Made by a program: the position numbers and the translations under genes | Part shown: positions 33,372 through 39,568 of the stretch, piece by piece | Layout of the letters: every line of letters begins with the position of its first letter | Position numbering within the stretch: position 1 is the first letter of the stretch | Origin: Lachnospiraceae bacterium | Lineage (GTDB): Bacteria; Bacillota; Clostridia; Lachnospirales; Lachnospiraceae | Direction: 5' to 3' | NCBI GenBank assembly: GCA_028696165.1 | Contig: JAQVHQ010000033.1 | Location: 1 to 39,568, forward strand | DNA: 39,568 nucleotides | The notes under the pieces: generated by a model | Seen by the model: only the letters and a program-made list of their open reading frames with translations | Told to the model about the DNA's origin: nothing | The model's database searches: none

Positions 33372-33430
33372 TTATAATGTACCCTATACAATGGACATGA
33401 AGAATTCTTATTTTATACCCAATTTTATGC
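33372..33430 (-). promoter_or_regulatory. Conserved leader of the CGAGGCA array, locus 3
   Basis: Reverse complement of the leader at 22709-22767 with about ten differences. It lies 10 bp from the first unit of its array, so leader-then-array order is the same at both loci although the loci are on opposite strands. The remaining 33431-33497 sequence before the next gene shows no clear terminator. Confidence 0.8.
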
Positions 33431-33497
33431 GATACAACTCATGCAGCATACATGAAGGGCATGCATCTGCGTCTACATCCAATTGTCATTTGACGAA

Positions 33498-34580
33498 TTA
33501 TTTCCCGGGATATACATAATTATCATCACGATGGAACGTATCATTGGAATCTAATTCTGTCAATTCCCCTGTACTTCTTGAATAGCTGAATCGCTCATAA
33601 ACCTTCTCCTGATTGTTCTCACAATAACAGTTAATGGTTCCATCACTGTTAACCCGGATTTTCCCATCCTGGTATTCCCATGTTGTATGCGTTTTATTTC
33701 TGCCCATTCCACTTGCATTACCAGGTCTTATTCCATAGTAAGAGTAAACCAGGCCATCGCCGGATCTTTTGATTTCAATGATGTCAGGTGACTTTGGTGA
33801 TTCATCATTTACCCATGTTCCCACTAACAGACTGTAGATTTCTTCCATTCCTTCGTCTGTGTTTGATACTGATGCGCTTGTTGTCTGACTTTTCATAGTC
33901 TGCTCATAGTCATAAATAGTTTTGATATTTCCTTTTTCAATGGTATTTAATATAGATTCATCAAATTTGTCTGCCTCAACTGTTGGTCTATACCAATTTT
34001 TACTTCTAAAGTAATTATCTAAATCCGCACTTTTAAAAATTCTGCCGTAGCGTGCATAGATTTCATTCCTTGCCAATCTTAGTTCTTCTGCTGTAAAACA
34101 CTTTAATTCGTCTTCTGTCACTACTCTGGTATCAGAATCTGCGATAATATAGTCTTCTGTCTCTGTAACTGATGGTGCTGTACCATTCGTGGTAAAACTC
34201 TGTACTGTTCCGTTATACCATGTACCATCATACTTTACAAAATACTGATACTGGTAAACTGTTCCCGGTGTCAACGTAAGATTCAGTTCTTCATTAAAAT
34301 CATACCACATATTGAATCTGCTTTCAGATCGTTTGCAATTTTCTATATGGTTTAATAAAAGATTATTGTTTGCATCCCATATGTTACATCCTACGGTGGT
34401 GACTGTCAGTCTTTCCGGATTAGAAACTTTTGCATGAATATAAGCATTGGTCTCATAAATCTGTACATCATCATAATTAAAAGAAAAGCTGTGTGCCGCT
34501 CCACCTGCTAATACGGTTGTAGGAATCATACTTGCTAATAAAATAATCACTGTAAATAAACCTGCCATTTTCTTCAACAT
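33498..34580 (-). CDS. Secreted YARHG-domain protein
   Basis: A 360-residue exported protein. The signal peptide is at about 1-25 (MLKKMAGLFTVIILLASMIP, cleavage near VLAGG). Residues about 28-135 form a beta-rich, fibronectin-like domain (YQYFVKYDGTWYNGTVQSF). A YARHG domain follows at about 150-230, with LARNEIYARYGRIFKSADLD and FRSKNWYRP. The C-terminal 100 residues (LLVGTWVNDESPKSPDIIEI, YQDGKIRVNSDGTINCYC) resemble a lipocalin-like or DUF-type small beta domain. YARHG proteins are extracellular or cell-envelope proteins of unknown function, common in Clostridia. No operon partner is visible. Confidence 0.8.
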   Translation of the reverse strand: MLKKMAGLFTVIILLASMIPTTVLAGGAAHSFSFNYDDVQIYETNAYIHAKVSNPERLTVTTVGCNIWDANNNLLLNHIENCKRSESRFNMWYDFNEELNLTLTPGTVYQYQYFVKYDGTWYNGTVQSFTTNGTAPSVTETEDYIIADSDTRVVTEDELKCFTAEELRLARNEIYARYGRIFKSADLDNYFRSKNWYRPTVEADKFDESILNTIEKGNIKTIYDYEQTMKSQTTSASVSNTDEGMEEIYSLLVGTWVNDESPKSPDIIEIKRSGDGLVYSYYGIRPGNASGMGRNKTHTTWEYQDGKIRVNSDGTINCYCENNQEKVYERFSYSRSTGELTELDSNDTFHRDDNYVYPGK

Positions 34581-34679
34581 AATATTTTCTCCTTTTTAAG
34601 TTCTCTGCATTTATTTGATATATTTACTATATACAATAAAAAAGAAAATTTGTTTTTTAGGATAAAAACATATTCCACA

Positions 34680-34708
34680 TTGGATTCACATAGAAATTAT
34701 GATATAAT
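34680..34708 (+). promoter_or_regulatory. Putative sigma-A promoter of wecE
   Basis: TTGGAT (34680-34685), 17-nt spacer, TATAAT (34703-34708). It predicts a transcript start near 34715 and a 5' leader of about 130 nt. Confidence 0.6.
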
Positions 34709-34748
34709 TATTGGCAAGTTATGATTTTTTCTTAAAAATGGATAGAAC

Positions 34749-34812
34749 GCCCACCTCCTAAGGGGAAGAGGAACAGTTCAAGTACCCCTCGTTGTACTTA
34801 CCGAAGATGGGC
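34749..34812 (+). ncRNA. Structured 5' leader of wecE (unidentified RNA element)
   Basis: An outer stem GCCCA (34749-34753) with TGGGC (34808-34812) encloses a hairpin AAGTAC (34780-34785) with GTACTT (34794-34799). It also encloses several competing GC-rich pairings: CCTC with GAGG, and GGGG with CCCC, including a possible pseudoknot between GAGG and CCCTC in the hairpin loop. The element is much richer in G and C than its surroundings. It does not match a riboswitch class I can name. There is no T-run between it and the AAGGAAGG ribosome site. Confidence 0.45.
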
Positions 34813-34847
34813 ATACACTGATAATCAAATAAAGGAAGGCAATAAAA

Positions 34848-35978
34848 ATGATTGAATTTAACAAAGCCCCGTGCATTGGTACGGAAATTAATTATATCAA
34901 GGAAGCAATGGAAAACCACAAACTATGCGGTGATGGACCTTTTACTAAAAAGTGTCACTCTTGGATGGAAGAAAACTTCCATGTAAATCATGTGCTGCTT
35001 ACCACTTCCTGCACACATGCCTTAGAGATGGCTGCACTTTTGTCAGAAGTTCTGCCTGGTGACGAAGTGATTCTTCCTTCTTATACCTTTGTCTCAACCG
35101 CAGATGCATTCGTACAGCGCGGTGCGAAACTGGTTTTTGTAGATATCCGACCAGATACCATGAATATTGATGAGACACTGATTGAAGATGCCATTACAGA
35201 CAAGACGAAAGTTATTGTACCTGTTCATTATGCAGGAGTTGCCTGTGAGATGGATACCATTATGGATATTGCCAAACGCCATAATTTAAAGGTAGTGGAA
35301 GATGCTGCTCAGGGATTTCGAGCTTCCTATAAAGGCAAGGCACTTGGTACAATCGGTGATTTTGGATGCTTTAGTTTTCATGAAACCAAGAATTTAAGCA
35401 TGGGCGAAGGCGGTGCTATTATGTTCAACGATGATTCGGCCTTAGAGTCTGCTGAAATTTTGCGAGAGAAAGGCACCAACCGCAGCAAGTTTTTCCGCGG
35501 ACAGATTGATAAATACACCTGGGTGGAATATGGATCTTCTTATCTTCCAAGTGATATGAATGCAGCTTATTTATGGGCTCAGATAGAAGGTGTGGACACG
35601 ATTCAGGACAATCGCATGGCTGCATTTGATTATTATGATAAAGGACTTCGTACACTGGCTGATGCGGGGCTTATTGAACAGCCGTTTATCCCTGCAGAAT
35701 GTGAGCATAATGCACATATGTATTACATAAAGCTAAAGGATTTGGCAGAACGTTCTAAATTGATTGAGTATCTTAAGGAGCAGGATATCTTAAGTGTTTT
35801 CCACTATATTCCGCTTCATAGTTCTCCTGCCGGACAAAAATATGGCAGATTTCATGGTGAGGATCGGTTTACTACTAAAGAAAGCGAGAGAATTCTTCGT
35901 CTGCCTATGTACTATCAACTTGAAAGAGCAGATCAGGATCGGGTTATTCAGGGAATATACAACTTCTTTGGAAAATAA
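34848..35978 (+). CDS. wecE: dTDP-4-amino-4,6-dideoxygalactose transaminase-type sugar aminotransferase
   Basis: A 376-residue DegT/DnrJ/EryC1/StrS-family PLP enzyme. It closely resembles E. coli WecE (RffA) over its whole length as I recall that sequence: KLCGDGPFTKKCHSWMEE, EVILPSYTFVSTADAFVQRG, VDIRPDTMNIDETLIEDAIT, VIVPVHYAGVACEMDTIMDI, EKGTNRSKFFRGQIDKYTWV and FHGEDRFTTKESERILRLPM. The PLP lysine is K181 in CFSFHETKNLSMGEGG. WecE makes dTDP-Fuc4N precursor by transamination of dTDP-4-keto-6-deoxyglucose. No other dTDP-sugar genes are adjacent, so the product must feed a pathway encoded elsewhere. It is the only long plus-strand gene of the window, with its own promoter, structured leader and terminator, consistent with independent acquisition. 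AAGGAAGG is about 8 nt before ATG. Confidence 0.93.
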   Translation: MIEFNKAPCIGTEINYIKEAMENHKLCGDGPFTKKCHSWMEENFHVNHVLLTTSCTHALEMAALLSEVLPGDEVILPSYTFVSTADAFVQRGAKLVFVDIRPDTMNIDETLIEDAITDKTKVIVPVHYAGVACEMDTIMDIAKRHNLKVVEDAAQGFRASYKGKALGTIGDFGCFSFHETKNLSMGEGGAIMFNDDSALESAEILREKGTNRSKFFRGQIDKYTWVEYGSSYLPSDMNAAYLWAQIEGVDTIQDNRMAAFDYYDKGLRTLADAGLIEQPFIPAECEHNAHMYYIKLKDLAERSKLIEYLKEQDILSVFHYIPLHSSPAGQKYGRFHGEDRFTTKESERILRLPMYYQLERADQDRVIQGIYNFFGK

Positions 35979-35997
35979 ATGTTTAACTGCTAAATGG

Positions 35998-36054
35998 CCG
36001 CAGGCAATAAAAAACATCATCTTTTGAAAAGATGATGTTTTTTATTGCCTGCGG
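35998..36054. terminator. 28-bp perfect hairpin terminator after wecE
   Basis: Arms 35998-36025 and 36027-36054 are perfect reverse complements with a single central G. The inner part CATCATCTTTT/AAAAGATGATG is followed in the right arm by TTTTTTATTGCC, so termination would rely on the T-run inside the arm. The A-run in the left arm lets it work for the minus-strand gene too. The same 11-bp core is in the hairpin at 27457. Confidence 0.75.
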
Positions 36055-36138
36055 ATTGCAGAGCGGCTCAGATGTATTATGTCAGCATAGCTGATGAGCA
36101 GACTACGTTTCACTTCGGTCGATAATTTCTTTCTATAA

Positions 36139-37791
36139 TTATTTTTGTGTTTTTCTTTTTTTACGTTTCTTTTTTTTATTTTTTATTTTTAATACGATTA
36201 GTACGATTAATAATATAATAATCAGAGAACCTATTCCTATGATGCACCACATCAGGATTGGATTCTGATTCCAGTTTTTTATGCCCATTAATGAGGTTGA
36301 TGTAGATTTGTCGCTCGTACTTGCAGCCTGACTGGAATTATCTTCAGAGGTGTTTTCAACAGGAGTATTTTTCGTTCCAACACCTACATATTGATCTTGA
36401 TAAGTGTATGTATAAACAGTCTGAGTGACAGATATTTCCTCCGGTCCCATGCCTTCTGCTGCTGGTTCTGTTATAGCATCTGCAGCATCTGGTGTTGCTG
36501 AATCTGTTGCGTTTTCTACTGTATCCGTGGTGCCCGATTCAGTTGCAGCTGCTGTATCCGGTGTCTCTGGGGTCTGCGCTGTAGTTGTCTGCAGGGTTTG
36601 TTCTTCTACCTGTATGTCTTTTTGGGTTACTCCGTTTGGTACGATTACAGTTCCCACCAGATTGGAATCATTCTGACTCATATCCAGTTTCTGGAAATTC
36701 ATAAAGCCGTAGTCCATCAGACTGATAGTATCATTGAAAGTATCCGGGCTGGTGGCTTTCATAACTACGGAGATAAGTGTCATACCATTTCTCTCACAGG
36801 CCGTTACCAGGGTAGCTAAAGCTGCATCTGTATATCCGGTTTTTCCTCCGATTATTCCTTCGTAGTGCTGTGGATCGTCAGGTAAGAGCATGTGATGATG
36901 ATTATCGTATGTTCTTGCCCCCGGTGTCAGGTTGGTTGCCGGCACTACGTATTGTGTGGTATGAATAATATTGCGAAATGTTTCATTTCTCAATGCTTCT
37001 TTCATAATCAGTGCAAGGTCATGAGCTGTCGTGTAATGATTCTCATCCGGAAGCCCATTAGCATTATTAAAATGCGTATTGATACATCCTATCTGGGCTG
37101 CACGCTCATTCATCATGTTTACAAAATTTTCGACACTTCCGCCGCCTACGTATTCCGCCACCTGGGTAGATACATCATTGGCTGATTTAAGCAGTATCAT
37201 GTACAGACATTGTTCCATGGTAAATTGTTCTCCCAGCACCGGAAGAATATTGGAACTTCCACTGTATGCTTCTGCCATACCAGCTTCGGTCATAGTGACA
37301 ATATCTGTCATATTACTGTTTTCTATAGCGAGTAATGCAGTCATGATTTTTGTCGTACTTGCCGGATATCGACGGTCATCCATACGTTTATTGTAAATAA
37401 CAGCCCCGGTTTCTGCATCCATAAGAATTCCTGTTTCTTCTTTGATGGATGGTCCCTGTGGCCAATTGGCAATACCGTTAGTCACAATTGCCGCTGCCTC
37501 TTCAGCTTCCTTTCGTGCTGCTTCTTCTGCTGCCGCCTGGGCTGCGGCTGCCTCTGCTGCTGCTTGTTCTGCTGCTGCCTGCGCTGCCGGATCCGCAGCT
37601 GCTGCCTGAGCAGGATCTGCCGGCACCGTCTCTGCCGCCTGGACAGGAACTGCTGAAAACATAAGCGCACAGGATATGAGAATTGTCAGCATGAATGACT
37701 CTACTCTTTTTAACTTACTTCTGCTGTCAGATATTCCACTCCCTGCCCTGTTTTTTTTCGGATTATTTCTTGCATTTTCTTTCGTTTTCAC
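36139..37791 (-). CDS. D-alanyl-D-alanine carboxypeptidase (S11), active-site intact
   Basis: A 550-residue exported penicillin-binding protein of the DacA/DacF type. It trims the terminal D-Ala of peptidoglycan stem peptides. The signal segment is about 32-53, followed by an Ala-rich, Glu-rich low-complexity stretch (about 58-100). The catalytic set is S145-x-x-K148 in YPASTTKIMTALLAIE, S203-A-N205 in LKSANDVSTQVAEY and K317-T-G319 in IGGKTGYTDAA. A Thr/Glu/Pro-rich linker and a C-terminal membrane helix (about 510-535, ILMWCIIGIGSLIIILLIVL) with a KKKKRKKRK tail anchor it. The start codon is GTG, with AAAGGAGAAGG about 7-11 nt upstream. A paralogue lies directly upstream. Confidence 0.92.
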   Translation of the reverse strand: MKTKENARNNPKKNRAGSGISDSRSKLKRVESFMLTILISCALMFSAVPVQAAETVPADPAQAAAADPAAQAAAEQAAAEAAAAQAAAEEAARKEAEEAAAIVTNGIANWPQGPSIKEETGILMDAETGAVIYNKRMDDRRYPASTTKIMTALLAIENSNMTDIVTMTEAGMAEAYSGSSNILPVLGEQFTMEQCLYMILLKSANDVSTQVAEYVGGGSVENFVNMMNERAAQIGCINTHFNNANGLPDENHYTTAHDLALIMKEALRNETFRNIIHTTQYVVPATNLTPGARTYDNHHHMLLPDDPQHYEGIIGGKTGYTDAALATLVTACERNGMTLISVVMKATSPDTFNDTISLMDYGFMNFQKLDMSQNDSNLVGTVIVPNGVTQKDIQVEEQTLQTTTAQTPETPDTAAATESGTTDTVENATDSATPDAADAITEPAAEGMGPEEISVTQTVYTYTYQDQYVGVGTKNTPVENTSEDNSSQAASTSDKSTSTSLMGIKNWNQNPILMWCIIGIGSLIIILLIVLIVLKIKNKKKKRKKRKTQK

Positions 37792-37835
37792 CTGAATACC
37801 TTCTCCTTTATATATCTGACATATCCTTGATATAT

Positions 37836-37864
37836 CATATAGTACGAACTATAAATGATCTCAA
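37836..37864 (-). promoter_or_regulatory. Putative promoter of the S11 carboxypeptidase gene
   Basis: TTGAGA (37859-37864, minus strand), 17-nt spacer, TATATG (37836-37841), about 45 nt before the GTG start. AT-rich region, so only moderately convincing. Confidence 0.4.
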
Positions 37865-37881
37865 CATTACCTTGTATATAC

Positions 37882-37914
37882 AAAATCCCTTGTAATTCAC
37901 TACAAGGGATTTTT
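37882..37914. terminator. Bidirectional terminator between the two S11 genes
   Basis: AAAATCCCTTGTA (37882-37894) pairs with TACAAGGGATTTT (37901-37913) around a 6-nt loop, with T-runs available in both directions. It lies 5 bp after the stop of the gene at 37919. Confidence 0.88.
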
Positions 37915-37918
37915 AATT

Positions 37919-39340
37919 TTAATATCTGCCTCTTCTTCTTCGATTACGTTTTTTCCATTTTATATGTTGAATTAATTTGTAAATCAAAGTGATTAGCAGC
38001 GTAACGATTAAAACTCCAACAGCTCCTATAAGGGCAATGTATAAAGTATGCTGCATCTTCTCATACTGCGCTTTCTTTGCCTGAGCGGCTGCTTCCCTGG
38101 CCTTTGCTGATGCTTCTTCATCTGCAGCTGCCTGTGCCTCTGCCGCCTCTGCCTCTGCCTGCTCCTGAGCTATCCGGGCAGCTTCCGGATTCTGGAATAT
38201 ATTCCATGAAGGAATCGTTACATCTGCCATACCAATGGTATAATCACCATAGTAATACATCAGTTTCATATTGCCATTCGATTCTGCAGATACCATTTCC
38301 AATTCATCTATCGTTACTGTATTTGGTGCAATTCCAACTCCACCAGCTACAGCTTCCATCCCCTGCGTCAAATCAATCAGTGCAAAATTATTATAACCAT
38401 AATCTAACAATGTCACTGCATCCGTCGGTGCAGTTGCATCTTTTCCGTTCATTACTACTGCCAGATATTCCACACCATCACGTTCTGCAGCGCAGGCTAA
38501 TGCAACACCTTCAGCATCAGAAAAAGTGGTTTTTCCTCCAAGGATACCGGTATAAGCATTGCTGCCTCCCTCTGAAAGGGCGAAGTTTGAAGTTAGAGTC
38601 CTTTCGGAATCTGTCAGATTTGTTGCAGGAATCGTATAGGTTGATACTGCAGCTGCATTTTTAAGACTTTCATTTTGATAACATGCTTCCAAAATCAAAA
38701 CCATATCTCTCACGCTGCTCTTTTGTTCTTCATCAGGAACTCCTGTTGGATTGACAAACTTTGTATGTGTGCATCCAATCTGGTTTGCTTTGTCATTCAT
38801 CATCGCCACAAAGTTTTCTACACTGCCGCTGATATGTACTGCTACCTGTGTAGCTACATCATTATAAGAACCTAATAAAAGTGCATACAGACATTGCTCT
38901 GCTGTCAGGTTCTCCCCGTTTTTCGTATCTAAATCGGTACCTCCGCCAGTGACATAAGCGGTTCCGTTACTGTCGAAAGTAATCTCATCTGACATCCCGC
39001 AGTTTTCCACCAGAAGCAGGGCTGTCATATATTTTGTCAATCCTACAGGTGCCATACTGTCATCTGCATCATCTGTAAAAAGCATCTGTCCGCTGTTTAC
39101 ATTATATAATGCAGCTGCACCGGATGCCAATTCCGGCTCCTCCGGCCATTTATCTGTTGCAACAGTTGCCTGCAACTCTTCTGAAGCTTCATCTGTTTCA
39201 TTTTGCGGGACTTCGGAAACCACTGCCACATCTGCTGTTTCTGCATCCTCTTCTGCTGCATAAACGCTCATAGGAGCCAGGATTAGCTGCCCTGCTAATA
39301 TAAATGATAACACACTCATCAATAAATTTTTCTTAATCAT
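37919..39340 (-). CDS. S11 carboxypeptidase-like protein with lost catalytic serine (pseudoenzyme)
   Basis: A 473-residue exported paralogue of the neighbouring D,D-carboxypeptidase with the same plan. It has a signal peptide (1-28, cleaved near VYAAE), an acidic spacer, an S11 domain, an Ala/Glu-rich helix (EAEAAEAQAAADEEASAKAR) and a C-terminal membrane helix with an RNRRRRGRY tail. In the first motif the serine is replaced: MAPVGLTKYMTALLLVE has G100 (codon GGA) where the family has Ser, although K103 remains. Motif 2 is S158-Y-N160, and motif 3 is K270-T-T272 rather than KTG. The reading frame is intact, so this looks like a maintained non-catalytic protein, not a decayed gene. I use the ATG at 39340, preceded by GGGAG at 7 nt. 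Confidence 0.85.
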   Translation of the reverse strand: MIKKNLLMSVLSFILAGQLILAPMSVYAAEEDAETADVAVVSEVPQNETDEASEELQATVATDKWPEEPELASGAAALYNVNSGQMLFTDDADDSMAPVGLTKYMTALLLVENCGMSDEITFDSNGTAYVTGGGTDLDTKNGENLTAEQCLYALLLGSYNDVATQVAVHISGSVENFVAMMNDKANQIGCTHTKFVNPTGVPDEEQKSSVRDMVLILEACYQNESLKNAAAVSTYTIPATNLTDSERTLTSNFALSEGGSNAYTGILGGKTTFSDAEGVALACAAERDGVEYLAVVMNGKDATAPTDAVTLLDYGYNNFALIDLTQGMEAVAGGVGIAPNTVTIDELEMVSAESNGNMKLMYYYGDYTIGMADVTIPSWNIFQNPEAARIAQEQAEAEAAEAQAAADEEASAKAREAAAQAKKAQYEKMQHTLYIALIGAVGVLIVTLLITLIYKLIQHIKWKKRNRRRRGRY

Positions 39341-39397
39341 AGCAAACTCCCACTCATTTTTGTATTTTACACTGTCTGTAATTAACACGATGTTCTT

Positions 39398-39426
39398 ATT
39401 ATAGATTATTTTAACAAACTTGACAA
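39398..39426 (-). promoter_or_regulatory. Sigma-A promoter of the pseudo-carboxypeptidase gene
   Basis: TTGTCA (39421-39426, minus strand), 17-nt spacer, TATAAT (39398-39403), about 50 nt before the ATG. Near consensus. Beyond it, 39427-39568 shows nothing I can assign. Confidence 0.7.
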
Positions 39427-39568
39427 GCTATCCACCCATAAATGATTGCGTAAATTTACCTTCGGAAATAATAGTGTAGAGTTCACCCACGATGCACTGA
39501 TAAAATATCAGGCAATGACTTGTGGAATTAATATACATCTTTTGTGTACTCATATCAAGCCCATATTT

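Overview
The window looks like chromosomal DNA of a low-GC anaerobic Firmicute of the class Clostridia, most likely Lachnospiraceae. The evidence is AT-rich codon use, strong GGAGG-type ribosome sites, sigma-A type promoters and the gene families present (pstSCAB-phoU-phoPR, pabABC, 2-hydroxyacyl-CoA dehydratase proteins, a CooC-like ATPase, a BTAD regulator, YARHG and S11 peptidase proteins). Almost every gene is on the minus strand. The exceptions are an IS66 transposase tail, a tRNA-Gly and wecE.

Layout in + coordinates. 1-107: C-terminal tail of an IS66-type transposase. 278-1980: a small unknown protein and a BTAD/SARP-like regulator. 2144-6426: malQ, glgP and a small membrane protein, a maltodextrin/glycogen unit. 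6506-6776: a very large inverted repeat made of 20-bp units. 6815-13221: phosphate uptake and signalling (pstS, pstC, pstA, pstB, phoU, phoP, phoR) behind a promoter with 11-bp-phased TTTACA boxes; PstS appears to be circularly permuted. 13562-16774: a small membrane protein and pabA-pabB-pabC for p-aminobenzoate. 16918-17083: tRNA-Gly(GCC) with its own promoter and terminator. 17424-18218: a PD-(D/E)XK-like protein.

18.4-33.5 kb is the unusual part. It carries a Wadjet (SMC-family plasmid/DNA defence) locus in which jetA-jetB-jetC (32999 to 27553) is separated from jetD (20401 to 19238) by about 7 kb. The intervening co-directional genes encode a CooC-like nickel-insertase ATPase, two 2-hydroxyacyl-CoA dehydratase-type subunits, their ASKHA activase, a tiny membrane protein and a small protein resembling part of acetyl-CoA synthase. 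Most gaps here hold a different tandem repeat (14, 71, 12, 39, 19 and 44/45 bp), and one 15-bp repeat lies inside a coding sequence. Three gaps hold the same unusual construction: CGAGGCA and TGCCYCR heptamers in inverted orientation, separated by exactly 23 or 24 nt of largely unrelated sequence (12 units in all). At two of the three loci the array is preceded by a conserved leader of about 59 bp.

33498-39340: a secreted YARHG protein, wecE (sugar aminotransferase, plus strand, structured 5' leader) and two tandem S11 D,D-carboxypeptidase paralogues, one of which has lost its catalytic serine (Ser to Gly).

All family assignments come from reading motifs by eye; no database search was run.
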